From: Mucilaginibacter mallensis
GTDB lineage: Bacteria > Bacteroidota > Bacteroidia > Sphingobacteriales > Sphingobacteriaceae
Direction: 5' to 3'
Assembly (NCBI RefSeq): GCF_900105165.1
Contig: NZ_LT629740.1
Location: forward strand, 5,828,001 to 5,892,000
Length of the DNA stretch: 64,000 bases
Shown here: one piece after another, positions 25,826 to 34,436 of the stretch
Layout of the letters: the number at the start of each line of letters is the position of its first letter
Numbering within the stretch: the stretch's first letter is position 1
The notes under the pieces: model-generated
Told to the model about the DNA's origin: nothing
The model's database searches: none
The model's input: only the letters and a program-made list of their open reading frames with translations
Program-made: the position numbers and the translations under genes

Positions 25826-27007
25826 TCATAGATTATAATACAAATTGATGTGATTGATCATTTTTTCAAGCCAGCCCTTAACATTCTTAACAGTACGATC
25901 AGGAAAAGGCTTATTATTAAAATGATTCCTCATGCTTTTTTTGGAAATATTTTCAGCCCTTTCCGTCCGGATGTGATTAGAGATAAATTCATACAGGTAA
26001 GAATTAAACTTGGTATAGATCAGCTTAACTTCCAGCATTATTCTAAAGAAAAACATCAGTTCCGCTAAGGTCACGGCAAAATTAAAGTAAAACTTTGAGG
26101 GCGATTCTGGATTGGTATTTTTGAAATTCTGTAAAAGTAATTTTTCCTTTTGTTCCAGATAGGTTAATTCCGCTTCAAGGCTTTCAACAATAGAGATCTT
26201 TAAGGACTGAACTTTAGGGTCATATAAGAAATAAGCATCAATCCTTACCTGCCGGAACACTTTTAATAAATAAAGTAACTCCTGCTGTTGTTCCTGGAAG
26301 GTCGTTTCACTTAGCGTTATTTTTTCAATATATCTAATAAAATAGGCATATACCTGGATACTGTTAAATTCCCGGCTTACCAATAATTTCAATAGTTCCA
26401 GATTAATATCACTTTGCGATGGAGTCAGCACAAAGTCGTGGATTACTTTAGTGGTCATTCTCATATACTCCCATTGCCGCCAGGTTTTGATTGTGAATTT
26501 TTCAGAACTTTCAGTCGCTTCGCTGAAAGTTCTAATCAGTATTAAAAGGTCTTGATCGACATTTTGGCTGTTTAGGTTATCTGCCAATTCCTCGCGGGAG
26601 AATTTTAGGTTTTCTTTATACTGTTTAATAAAACCGACCGGAAGTAAAGCATCATCATCGAAATAAGCAGTAAAATAATTGCGAATATGCTCCAGCAATT
26701 TAAATATGCCGGACAGAACCCAGTCAAAAACATTTGAAATAACAGCGGGTCTATCCGTAACGTTTTCAAAACCAGTTATTCCCGCCGCTAAATATGTTAA
26801 CTGCGATTGAATAGTTACTATATACTGTGTTTTTGCATCATTATCGGTATTTTGGCCAAACTCAGCCTCTACCTCCCAACGGATAGATTGAAATGCATCG
26901 GCTACAAAGTTTTTTAATTCTTCGATTTCCGGTTCGGGTATATTTTCAAAAGTGTAACCAGCATAAGTCTGAATAAATCCCTTAAGCTTGGTAAGCGAAG
27001 CGGCCAT
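25826..27007 (-). CDS. RteC-like or element-associated protein of unknown function
   Basis: 393 residues, almost wholly helical by composition, with no signal peptide. The last quarter (FNFAVTLAELMFFFRIMLEV, then SKKSMRNHFNNKPFPDRTVK and VKGWLEKMINHINLYYNL) resembles the end of proteins found with RteC in Bacteroidota elements, but the match to RteC itself is weak. It probably serves the same element, since it sits next to rteC, and both have the GTTAGCCACTT box upstream. Its promoter region also carries the first of the three shared 24-bp palindromes (27098-27121). I do not recognise a biochemical function. Confidence 0.5.
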   Translation of the reverse strand: MAASLTKLKGFIQTYAGYTFENIPEPEIEELKNFVADAFQSIRWEVEAEFGQNTDNDAKTQYIVTIQSQLTYLAAGITGFENVTDRPAVISNVFDWVLSGIFKLLEHIRNYFTAYFDDDALLPVGFIKQYKENLKFSREELADNLNSQNVDQDLLILIRTFSEATESSEKFTIKTWRQWEYMRMTTKVIHDFVLTPSQSDINLELLKLLVSREFNSIQVYAYFIRYIEKITLSETTFQEQQQELLYLLKVFRQVRIDAYFLYDPKVQSLKISIVESLEAELTYLEQKEKLLLQNFKNTNPESPSKFYFNFAVTLAELMFFFRIMLEVKLIYTKFNSYLYEFISNHIRTERAENISKKSMRNHFNNKPFPDRTVKNVKGWLEKMINHINLYYNL

Positions 27008-27097
27008 AGTAAATCTCCTTCATGCCTTTATTTAGTACATACCCTCTCTAAAATTGCTCCTCGTCCTCATTCTAAAAGCAAATACAAAGTTAACGCT

Positions 27098-27121
27098 AAT
27101 TTTAACACAAGTGATAAAATT
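27098..27121. promoter_or_regulatory. Shared 24-bp palindrome, site 1
   Basis: Arms AATTTTAACA and TGATAAAATT around CAAG. It matches 38079-38102 and 43117-43140; the third is a perfect palindrome. It lies about 90 bases upstream of the start of the gene at 25826-27007 (minus strand) and 127 bases upstream of the Crp/Fnr gene start on the plus strand. Confidence 0.65.
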
Positions 27122-27182
27122 GATTTGCTTATTAGTAAATTTTTATGAAAATATGCGTTTTTCAAAATGATGGCATTTTTAT

Positions 27183-27203
27183 AGCCACTGTTAGCCACTT
27201 GAC
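27183..27203 (+). promoter_or_regulatory. Shared GTTAGCCACTT box upstream of the Crp/Fnr and 27007 genes
   Basis: AGCCACTGTTAGCCACTTGAC contains the core also seen (minus strand) at 25211-25230. Here AGCCACT is repeated in tandem with a 7-9 base step. Confidence 0.45.
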
Positions 27204-27247
27204 CTGAGGAAAAGAAATTTGGTTATTTGTTAAAAAATATAGTAATA

Positions 27248-27823
27248 ATGATTGATCCGGATGCTTTTATTCAGCGCTTAAACCGCACCAAAACCTTGTC
27301 ACAAAAACTGTCAACTGCACTGATGAGCGGGCTGAAAATAAATAAGTACGAAGCAAACGAAACCTTTGTTTCTCCGGGGAACTTTGCCACCGCTATTTAC
27401 TTTATTCAAACCGGATTAGTTAGAGGGGCAATTGAAGGGCCCAAAGAAAAAAACACCACCTGGTTCAAACAGGAAGGTGATTTAATAGTTCCGCAAGGTA
27501 TTTTTAATCAGCAACCAAGCGAGGAATACATAAGCGTAATGCTTAATACAACATTATTAGCAATACCTTTAATACATATTCAAAAGGTACTTGAAAGCAA
27601 TCCTGAACTTATTGAACTCATCATTTTCCTGATAGCGGAAAGCAAGCAGGAAAGCCATTACAGGGAAAAGTTATTAAGAATGCCAACTGCAAAAGACCGG
27701 TATAAATTCTTAATGAAAAATGAAGATTATATATTGAAACGCATACCCCAATATTTTATCGCTTCTTACATAAACGTGAGCAAGGAAACGTTTAGCCGTC
27801 TGCACAAGAGACGTTCTTATTGA
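27248..27823 (+). CDS. Crp/Fnr-family transcriptional regulator
   Basis: 191 residues from the ATG at 27248 (MIDPDAFIQRLNRTK). The barrel domain is KINKYEANETFVSPGNFA to FIQTGLVRGAIEG, and the C-terminal helix-turn-helix is FIASYINVSKETFSRLHKR. It is followed, in the same direction, by the LanKC gene, with 279 bases of repeat-rich DNA between them. The position makes it the best candidate for the regulator of the lanthionine-synthetase operon. Confidence 0.85.
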   Translation: MIDPDAFIQRLNRTKTLSQKLSTALMSGLKINKYEANETFVSPGNFATAIYFIQTGLVRGAIEGPKEKNTTWFKQEGDLIVPQGIFNQQPSEEYISVMLNTTLLAIPLIHIQKVLESNPELIELIIFLIAESKQESHYREKLLRMPTAKDRYKFLMKNEDYILKRIPQYFIASYINVSKETFSRLHKRRSY

Positions 27824-27825
27824 TA

Positions 27826-27880
27826 TTTGTCAATTTTTTTGCGACATTTTTCATAAAATTTAATGCGAAATATCGCTAAT
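27826..27880 (+). repeat. About 55-bp direct repeat upstream of LanKC, copy 1
   Basis: TTTGTCAATT at 27826 is followed 26 bases later by CATAAAATTTAATG (27852) and ATATCG. Copy 2 has the same blocks with the same spacing. It starts three bases after the Crp/Fnr stop codon. Confidence 0.6.
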
Positions 27881-27979
27881 ATAGAGGGATATGTCAATTT
27901 TCTTTAAAGATCCAATTTGTAATTTTGCCGGAATATACCAACGAGTTCAAATTTATCACACCTGATAAATTTATTGACT

Positions 27980-28034
27980 TTTGTCAATTATTTAATTGAT
28001 AAAAGCATAAAATTTAATGAGATATATCGGATAT
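27980..28034 (+). repeat. About 55-bp direct repeat upstream of LanKC, copy 2
   Basis: TTTGTCAATT (27980), palindrome TCAATTA-TT-TAATTGA (27984-27999), CATAAAATTTAATG (28006-28019), ATATCG. Offset from copy 1 is exactly 154 bases. A TAATTTTG -7-like box (27920-27927) lies between the copies. Another TTTGTCAAT occurs near 28045. Likely regulator-binding or a duplicated promoter. Confidence 0.55.
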
Positions 28035-28102
28035 TTAATACGATTTGTCAATAAATATTAGCCGTTAGTGACCGTAGCTTTAACCAACAAAATGTTAGAC
28101 CT

Positions 28103-30691
28103 ATGGATGCGGCTTCTAAAGAAATATCGGGTACTATATATAATTCCAATCCTGGGGGCGCTTTGGTTATCAATCCACCTGTTGATTATGGAAGCATTCT
28201 TACTCAGGCATCTCTTAGTTTTTACAACAAACATCCATACCTGCATGTTGGCGATATTATTCCACTACATGGATGGGTGTTGTATATTTCAGTAATCAGA
28301 CAGGAAATGGTTCAACTATTGAATATCCTGTTACCCTTTTTAATAGACAGCGATTTTACATTCACCATCCCGGAAAACAGCGATGTGCATTCCATGATTC
28401 TGGATGGTGCCTACGGTGTTGGCGAAATCGGAAAAGTCATAGCCATTTATCCGGATAACGATATAGAGACCCAAAAAACTGCTGATTTAATCATTGAGTT
28501 GGCAAAACCATTTTCCGGCCCGACCATACCGTCGGCATACCATTTGAAAGGATGCGTTTATACGGAAAATTTAAAACCATCAAATAATCTGAACGACTGG
28601 CCTTATCCCGGAATTCCCAAACCAACCCGGCAAAAGGAAAGGAAAAAAATCAAAAACTACCTTATTATTAACCAGCTCAAAGGCGATGCAAAGGGCAATG
28701 TTTACAAATGCTTAAATCTTAAAAACTGGTTAAAAATTCATTGGTGCGTTATCAAACAAGGCAGATTCAATCATTGTGCAGATGATTTTGGGAGGACTAT
28801 AAAAGACCGTTTGGAATGGCAGTATGAGTTATTAATTGACCTTAATGCCTCTATTCCTTTACCTAAACCAATAGATTATTTCGAGGATGGTGGAGATTCC
28901 TATTTAGTTATGGAATATATTAGGGGGCATAGCCTTTTTGAGAAAATTATGGCATTACATCAAGGCATTATATGGTTTGCAATACCGGCAGAAACAAAGC
29001 GCCAGTTGGTGAAATACATTCTTGAAATAATAAATATCATTGATCTTTTCGACTATAACGGCATCATCCACCGGGATATTAATCCGGGAAATTTTTTGAT
29101 CCGGGAAGACGAAAGCGTAGTTGCTATTGATATTGAATTAGCGTTTGACGCTTGCGGTAATGTTCCGCCTTTTACCTATGGGACTCCAGGTTATATTTCA
29201 CCCCAACAGCAACAATTACAAGCTCCCGATATAGCGGACGATATTTTCGGGCTTGGTTCCCTTATACTTAAGGTGATGACCGGAATTTCGCCTGGTAAAT
29301 TCAGTATTAATGACCAATTATTTCAGAACATAAAATTTTTCATGGACAACAATGCGGTTGCGGCTATGACCGCATTATGTATGAGCGGAGATAGTTCCTT
29401 AAGACCGGGCCTGAAATCAATCCGTCACACAATGGATGTTTACGATGCCGTACTGTTAACAGAGAATTTAAAAACGAACTTTAGCGCACCGAAACCCAAA
29501 ATAAGTAAAATTGAAGATGTCATTCAAAAAGGAATAAACGCTTTCGCATCAAATGTGCTTCAAAACAATTCCGGCTATTGGGTTTCAAAAGCCATCCCGG
29601 AAGAAAACGGAATAGCAAATGAATTTAAAAGTTACCTGGCAAATCCAGGCTTCGCCAATGGGGTTGCAGGTGTTTTATATGTATTGTCATTAGCCGAACA
29701 GCTAAATTTTAACACGGTTGACCTCTATGAAAATATTTTATTAAATTATGAACTGCTATTAAAAACGGAACAGCCTTACTGTTCCATTTCAAGCGGATTA
29801 TTTCGCGGTAAAACGGGATTTTCAATTGCAATTAATGAGCTGATTATAGGCGGCCTAATAGAAAATACAGTTTATAATCACAATCTGGTTTTTCAAAACA
29901 TTTCAGAACCGTTAAGCGGAAATAATGTTGCTTCGGGTATTTCGGGGCAGGGTCTTGCCTTTTTGCATTGTTCCAATAATCGTCAGCTACCCGTGTTCTA
30001 TGATGAATTGTCTCTCCTAGTCGCCCGATTAATTAAGGAACAAAATAAGGATGGATCATGGCTGGTTAAAAAAGATGAAACCCAAGCAAAAGGAATTAAA
30101 CTATATGGTTTTTCTTACGGAATTGCCGGTATAACCTATTTTTTAATTGAATATTACACGAAATACGAAGACCAAAAAGTAAAAGATGTTATTGTTAAGG
30201 CACTCGATTTTTTGTTAAAAGGCAGAAAAGTAAATAATGGGGAACTATCCTGGCCAATTAGCGCAGTCAATGAAAATTTTGATCCGTGGTTCGAGTATGG
30301 ATTTTCGGGAATTGCCTTAACCTTTATAAAAGCCTATCAAATCTTAGGAGATTCAAAATACAGAAAGGCAGCTGAAACTGCTTTAAATTGCCATCCCAAA
30401 TACATCTCCAGCAATTTTTTAACCGTGGCTAATGGATTAGCCGGTTTAGGAGAAGTTTACCTTGAAGCTTTTAAGGTATTTAATGACTGTGAATGGTTTG
30501 AACGTGCCGGGCATATTGTGAATGTCTTATTGCATACTTACCGGGAGGCCCCAAATTCACGCATTTATTGGCTGGAAGGAAATGATTCCTTGTCCGCAGC
30601 CGATTTGATGTCCGGTAATATAGGAATTATTCATTTTTTGCTCCATTACCTGCGGCCCGACAAAATTAAATTCCTCTTTAACATTGATTAA
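28103..30691 (+). CDS. Class III lanthionine synthetase (LanKC-like)
   Basis: 862 residues with three domains in LanKC order. Residues 1-170: lyase-like domain (GDIIPLHGWVLYISV, GVGEIGKVIAIYPDNDIET, GPTIPSAYHLKGCVYTE). About 190-450: Ser/Thr kinase with the nucleotide loop (LKGDAKGNVYKC), Lys in CVIKQG, catalytic HRDINPGNF (His 323), metal site AIDIELAF (Asp 343) and GTPGYISPQQ. About 500-860: LanC-like barrel (GFSYGIAGI, WFEYGFSGIALTF, VANGLAGLGE). The Cys/His zinc ligands of LanC (WCYG and CHG) are replaced by FEYG and ANG, which defines class III rather than class IV. Such enzymes phosphorylate Ser/Thr of a precursor, eliminate phosphate and add Cys thiols. Six bases before the MauE-like gene. 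Confidence 0.85.
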   Translation: MDAASKEISGTIYNSNPGGALVINPPVDYGSILTQASLSFYNKHPYLHVGDIIPLHGWVLYISVIRQEMVQLLNILLPFLIDSDFTFTIPENSDVHSMILDGAYGVGEIGKVIAIYPDNDIETQKTADLIIELAKPFSGPTIPSAYHLKGCVYTENLKPSNNLNDWPYPGIPKPTRQKERKKIKNYLIINQLKGDAKGNVYKCLNLKNWLKIHWCVIKQGRFNHCADDFGRTIKDRLEWQYELLIDLNASIPLPKPIDYFEDGGDSYLVMEYIRGHSLFEKIMALHQGIIWFAIPAETKRQLVKYILEIINIIDLFDYNGIIHRDINPGNFLIREDESVVAIDIELAFDACGNVPPFTYGTPGYISPQQQQLQAPDIADDIFGLGSLILKVMTGISPGKFSINDQLFQNIKFFMDNNAVAAMTALCMSGDSSLRPGLKSIRHTMDVYDAVLLTENLKTNFSAPKPKISKIEDVIQKGINAFASNVLQNNSGYWVSKAIPEENGIANEFKSYLANPGFANGVAGVLYVLSLAEQLNFNTVDLYENILLNYELLLKTEQPYCSISSGLFRGKTGFSIAINELIIGGLIENTVYNHNLVFQNISEPLSGNNVASGISGQGLAFLHCSNNRQLPVFYDELSLLVARLIKEQNKDGSWLVKKDETQAKGIKLYGFSYGIAGITYFLIEYYTKYEDQKVKDVIVKALDFLLKGRKVNNGELSWPISAVNENFDPWFEYGFSGIALTFIKAYQILGDSKYRKAAETALNCHPKYISSNFLTVANGLAGLGEVYLEAFKVFNDCEWFERAGHIVNVLLHTYREAPNSRIYWLEGNDSLSAADLMSGNIGIIHFLLHYLRPDKIKFLFNID

Positions 30692-30696
30692 TTGCC

Positions 30697-31110
30697 ATGA
30701 AAAAATCATTGTTTTATGAAATAATTACTGCCATGCTGATCCTGCTTTTTATTGATTCAGGCTTTAGTAAGATTTTTGATCACTCAGGATTTAGGCGGGC
30801 AATGCACAACCAGCCTTTCCCTTTTTGGTTCGCTGAGCTATTAGCCTGGACAATTCCACCAGTAGAAATTTTGGTAATGGTTGCTTCAATATATGCCAAA
30901 ACGAGATTATATGGCCTCTATGCATCGCTTATTTTATTGATATTATTTACAGGCTACATCGTGGCCATATTATTAGGGGTATTTTCAAAGGTGCCGTGCA
31001 ATTGCGGCGAATTCATTCAATCCCTCAGTTGGGGGCAGCATCTTGTCTTTAACCTGGTCTTTGTATTCCTGGCCTGTTATGACATCAAATTAATAAAAGA
31101 ATTAAGCTGA
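30697..31110 (+). CDS. MauE/DoxX-family membrane protein
   Basis: 137 residues with four membrane helices (FYEIITAMLILLFIDSGFSK; LLAWTIPPVEILVMVASIY; LYASLILLILFTGYIVAIL; HLVFNLVFVFLACYDI). The CNCGEFIQSLSWG segment matches MauE-type redox membrane proteins, which support disulfide or cysteine chemistry across the membrane. Six bases after the LanKC stop, so co-transcribed. In Bacteroidota such genes often sit beside DUF6520 peptides and TlpA-like thioredoxins, as here. Confidence 0.82.
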   Translation: MKKSLFYEIITAMLILLFIDSGFSKIFDHSGFRRAMHNQPFPFWFAELLAWTIPPVEILVMVASIYAKTRLYGLYASLILLILFTGYIVAILLGVFSKVPCNCGEFIQSLSWGQHLVFNLVFVFLACYDIKLIKELS

Positions 31111-31217
31111 TTATCTTATTAAAAAAGGTAATCAGTGTTAAAATATTTCACGCGCGAAGTCAGGTTAATACCAGTCCTGTGAAAAAACTGGTTTTTTATA
31201 AATTAAAAATTACTAAT

Positions 31218-31514
31218 ATGAAAAAGATCAGATTGGGCTTTATTGCCCTTGCAGCCTTAGCAGGCTTTGGAAATGCTTACGCATTCAATCATCATAAAAA
31301 TGCGGGAACTACTTATTATGGTTTTAAAGATGGAAGCGGCAACGCGGCCTGGGCACTCAATCCGCCAAGCAGAGAAACTTGCCAAAGTGATGCTGTAGCG
31401 ATTGCCTGTACGATTACGTCAACCGCACCGCAATCAGTGGTATTAGGTACCGTGAATGCTTTGCCGCCGGATTCAAATATCCAGCACAGTTCTCAGGATA
31501 AAATGTACAAATAA
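31218..31514 (+). CDS. Small secreted DUF6520-like peptide with two cysteines
   Basis: 98 residues from the ATG at 31218; a GTG at 31179 would add 13 residues but breaks the clean signal peptide. MKKIRLGFIALAALAGFG then NAYAF is a Sec signal. The mature part (about 75 residues) has YYGFKDGSGNAAWALNPPS, Cys in RETCQSDAVAIACTITST and a polar tail. Signal form, length and the neighbouring MauE gene fit DUF6520, a Bacteroidota family without known function. It is the only small Cys- and Ser/Thr-rich product next to LanKC and so the only visible candidate substrate, but a Sec signal is unusual for a lanthipeptide precursor. Confidence 0.65.
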   Translation: MKKIRLGFIALAALAGFGNAYAFNHHKNAGTTYYGFKDGSGNAAWALNPPSRETCQSDAVAIACTITSTAPQSVVLGTVNALPPDSNIQHSSQDKMYK

Positions 31515-31519
31515 GAACT

Positions 31520-31553
31520 ATTACAAACTGCCGGGTTTCCGGCAGTTTGTAAT
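31520..31553. terminator. Bidirectional hairpin terminator between convergent operons
   Basis: ATTACAAACTGCCGG and its exact complement CCGGCAGTTTGTAAT form a perfect 15-bp stem with a GTTT loop. It separates the LanKC operon (plus) from the TlpA-SusD-SusC operon (minus). Confidence 0.8.
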
Positions 31554-31594
31554 TATTGATTTGAGTTAGGTTAACTTTGGCATAACAATATGTT

Positions 31595-33046
31595 TTATGG
31601 ACGATTCACCTCCTGGGTAATCATGCTGGTGATGTTATTGCCATCATCCAAACGAGGGTCTGTCGGCGACATCATTAAATTACCTTTTTTATCAATTAAA
31701 ATTAAGGTCGGGCCGCCTGTGACATTATAATACTTACTGATTTGACTGTTTAACCCTCTCTCTCCGCTAAAGAGATTGATGGCGTACCTTGTGGTATATT
31801 TTTTTGACGCTATACTCTTTTTCCATAAATCGCCTTTGGTGTCGACATTAATACTCAAAAACACTACCGGCTTATCTTTAAATTGTTCCTCCAATTTTTC
31901 CAGATAAGGTGCTACTTGTATGCAATTTCCACAGCCAGTAAACCAAAAATCAATAAACACTACTTTTCCTTTAAATTCAGCCATCTTATGCCAGTTACCT
32001 TTATCGTCGATGAGATTAAAATCAAAAGCATCGCCGCCCACCATCCGGTGGGATTTTAAATCTGAAAGGATCGAACGAAAATTGCTGTCGGTAACCCAAC
32101 TTAGTGCATCTGTCAATATCCCTGAATTATCCTCCGATTCTGTTCTTCTATCGAAAAACAAATTGGTTACTAAACGCTCCCTTAACAAGCCCTCAAAGTT
32201 TTCTTTCACATACGTATAATATATGGATGTAAGGAATGGTAGATTTTTTACATAACAACTGTCATACATATAACGGCAAAAAATCCCATTGGTGTAACTA
32301 TCCCCATACGCCACAATAGGCAAAGCATTCAAAGTTTTTAAGTTAGCGTAGGAAATAGGAAAGTTGGTTTTTAGGAATGATAAAGAATCCAATATATGTT
32401 TTCGGTCGCTTTCATTCATCATTTTCAAACCATCAGTCGTTCCGTACCACCTGCCAATAAGACCAGCTTCTAAGATGTAAAATAAATCATGCGAAACCAT
32501 TGATCTGTTGATATTTAAATACTTAAATTCTAAGAGAATATTGGAATCCTGTGATATAACAAAGGTCCTGGGGGTTTGAAAAAAATTAAGATTTATGTGA
32601 TTGGCTGCGGGATTTTCTTTGACTTTCAACTGTTGTATAAGACTGTATTTTTCAGAACCTTTTCCCGAAAATGATAGATCTTTAGCGTTTTCGGTAATCA
32701 TAACATCGTCACCATTTTCATAATAATAGCTATTCAGTGATTTGGTTAAATACTTATTAGTAAAGGTTAATTTATCTTCACCATCCTTAAAACGCAATCT
32801 AAATCTGGTCGGTACGCTAACGTCAGGTAAATTGAATAGGAAGTTGTGGTTACTAACTTTAGCTTCAAAGGTTTTAGCATACCCGGTAAAGTTGGGGTCG
32901 CCGTATGGGTCAGCGGTAAGTATCACCATATCGCCATCTTTTAATGATGGATAGTAGCCCCTGATCACTGCCGATCCGGAGGCTGAAATACAACAAAACA
33001 ATGAAAGTGTTATTGCAATTATTTTTATAGGATTGTTCATAATCAT
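31595..33046 (-). CDS. TlpA-like thiol-disulfide oxidoreductase (secreted)
   Basis: 483 residues. Signal peptide (IIAITLSLFCCISASGSA), a long N-terminal region of the DUF4369 type (about 25-140), a helical middle and a C-terminal thioredoxin domain (about 345-483: KGKVVFIDFWFTGCGNC, cis-Pro in YNVTGGPTLILID). The active site is CGNC, a variant of the CxxC motif. It would reduce or rearrange disulfides in the periplasm or at the cell surface. Two bases after the SusD stop, third gene of the SusC-SusD-TlpA operon, and convergent with the MauE/DUF6520 genes. Confidence 0.85.
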   Translation of the reverse strand: MIMNNPIKIIAITLSLFCCISASGSAVIRGYYPSLKDGDMVILTADPYGDPNFTGYAKTFEAKVSNHNFLFNLPDVSVPTRFRLRFKDGEDKLTFTNKYLTKSLNSYYYENGDDVMITENAKDLSFSGKGSEKYSLIQQLKVKENPAANHINLNFFQTPRTFVISQDSNILLEFKYLNINRSMVSHDLFYILEAGLIGRWYGTTDGLKMMNESDRKHILDSLSFLKTNFPISYANLKTLNALPIVAYGDSYTNGIFCRYMYDSCYVKNLPFLTSIYYTYVKENFEGLLRERLVTNLFFDRRTESEDNSGILTDALSWVTDSNFRSILSDLKSHRMVGGDAFDFNLIDDKGNWHKMAEFKGKVVFIDFWFTGCGNCIQVAPYLEKLEEQFKDKPVVFLSINVDTKGDLWKKSIASKKYTTRYAINLFSGERGLNSQISKYYNVTGGPTLILIDKKGNLMMSPTDPRLDDGNNITSMITQEVNRP

Positions 33047-33048
33047 CT

Positions 33049-34425
33049 TTATCTGTTGTTTTGAGGTTCGCCGGTCAATTCAATTTCATTATCCGGAATT
33101 GGAAAAGCGTAGCGCGGATCATTGGGTGGTAAAGTATAAATGGTATTATTGATATTCCTTTTTAAGGTGATTGCAAATCTGGAATCCTTATTTAATCGGC
33201 GAAGGTCTGTCCACCGGATACCTGACAGTAAAAGTTCTTTTCTCCGCTCGGATAATATCTGAGTTAGCGCATCAGTACTTGTAGTTGCTGTGTAAGGTTT
33301 AAAGGTTCCTGTAACCCATCGCATTACAAGCAGTGCGTTTAGGTCAGCCATAGCGTTTTTAATATCCCCGGCGCGGGCTTCGCATTCGGCCTTATTCAGA
33401 TAAATTTCGTTGGTGCCGATTGCACTCGTAACATTACTGTGTTTGTCGAACTGACTGTTAAATTCTATCTGTCCCCCATTGTTGTAAAAGAAAATGGCTA
33501 ACCGCAGGTCATTAGGATCGCTAAACGACTTATACACGTTAGAATCAACCTGGGCGTTAAATCCAACGAGGCCGTTTCCCTCTAAAGAACTGTGGAATAA
33601 TTCTTCGGGTGAATAGTTTGGAAATACTGGAAAGGCATTCGGATTTAACTGGTTGAAATCCTGAAGTGTATTATTAAGTGAGAGGCAACTTGTCGCATTT
33701 GCCAATGAACCGGAGAAGTCCCCTAAAGCAAGGTCAATTCTTGATAGAAGACCATAAGTTGCTGCTTTTGACGGTACTGTGATATCAGTCGCCGAATTTG
33801 GAAGCAGTGCTAAAGCTGTTTGAAGGTCGGTTAATATCTGCTGGTAGCAATCCTTTTCGGTTGCCCTAACAGATTTTGCATTTATATCTGAAGTTAACCT
33901 TAACGGTATGCCTAAATCCGATGACGCGGTCGACGGATCATACGGAAGTGCAAAGGTCTGCACGAGGTTATAAAAAGCGATCGAGCGAAAAAATAAAGCA
34001 CTTCCTTTAACCTGATTATATAACTGTTGTTGGCTCGGACTGTAAGTTACTTTAGGTAGATAATCCAGTACAATATTTGCATAATAAACCTGGTTATAAG
34101 AGTCGCTCCAGTCAGGCACATTAGAACCTGCATCATAAACAGTTTTCGCCCATACATAGGCATTTCTTGCGGTGGTACCCTGGTTATCCCAAAGGGATGT
34201 GCTGACGTAATAATCATCGCAGGCTATTTCACCTAATGAGGGGTAATTTCCATTTAAGACCGCCTGATTATGTATTATTCCTTGTAAATCAGATAAAGTA
34301 GAGGGCACTGCCAGGCTTTCATTCGGCTTGACATTTAAAAAACTGTCCTCCTTTTTGCAACCGGAAAACACACCGGCGAACAATAGAAAACAAATGCAGG
34401 CTTTCAGGTAAGTAAAATCTTTCAT
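33049..34425 (-). CDS. RagB/SusD-family outer-membrane lipoprotein
   Basis: 458 residues. Lipoprotein signal with lipobox (CFLLFAGVFSGC) and the TPR-like SusD helices (ALFFRSIAFYNLVQTFA, ATYGLLSRIDLALGDFSG, TNEIYLNKAECEARAGD) and end segment (ERRKELLLSGIRWTDLRRL). SusD proteins cap the SusC barrel and capture the ligand outside the cell. The partner SusC is 11 bases upstream. With a TlpA enzyme as third gene, the cargo may be a peptide or thiol compound rather than a glycan: no glycoside hydrolase is present. Confidence 0.9.
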   Translation of the reverse strand: MKDFTYLKACICFLLFAGVFSGCKKEDSFLNVKPNESLAVPSTLSDLQGIIHNQAVLNGNYPSLGEIACDDYYVSTSLWDNQGTTARNAYVWAKTVYDAGSNVPDWSDSYNQVYYANIVLDYLPKVTYSPSQQQLYNQVKGSALFFRSIAFYNLVQTFALPYDPSTASSDLGIPLRLTSDINAKSVRATEKDCYQQILTDLQTALALLPNSATDITVPSKAATYGLLSRIDLALGDFSGSLANATSCLSLNNTLQDFNQLNPNAFPVFPNYSPEELFHSSLEGNGLVGFNAQVDSNVYKSFSDPNDLRLAIFFYNNGGQIEFNSQFDKHSNVTSAIGTNEIYLNKAECEARAGDIKNAMADLNALLVMRWVTGTFKPYTATTSTDALTQILSERRKELLLSGIRWTDLRRLNKDSRFAITLKRNINNTIYTLPPNDPRYAFPIPDNEIELTGEPQNNR

Positions 34426-34436
34426 AATGGTAAAAA

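Noticed and set aside
28058..28458. Overlapping short frames in the first 350 bases of the LanKC gene
   Set aside because: The LanKC frame shows family motifs through the same bases; the other frames are shadows.
31218..31514. Confident call of this peptide as the lanthipeptide precursor
   Set aside because: It has a Sec signal peptide and fits the DUF6520/MauE neighbourhood; only two Cys and no clear Ser-x-x-Ser-x-Cys core. Kept only as a candidate substrate.
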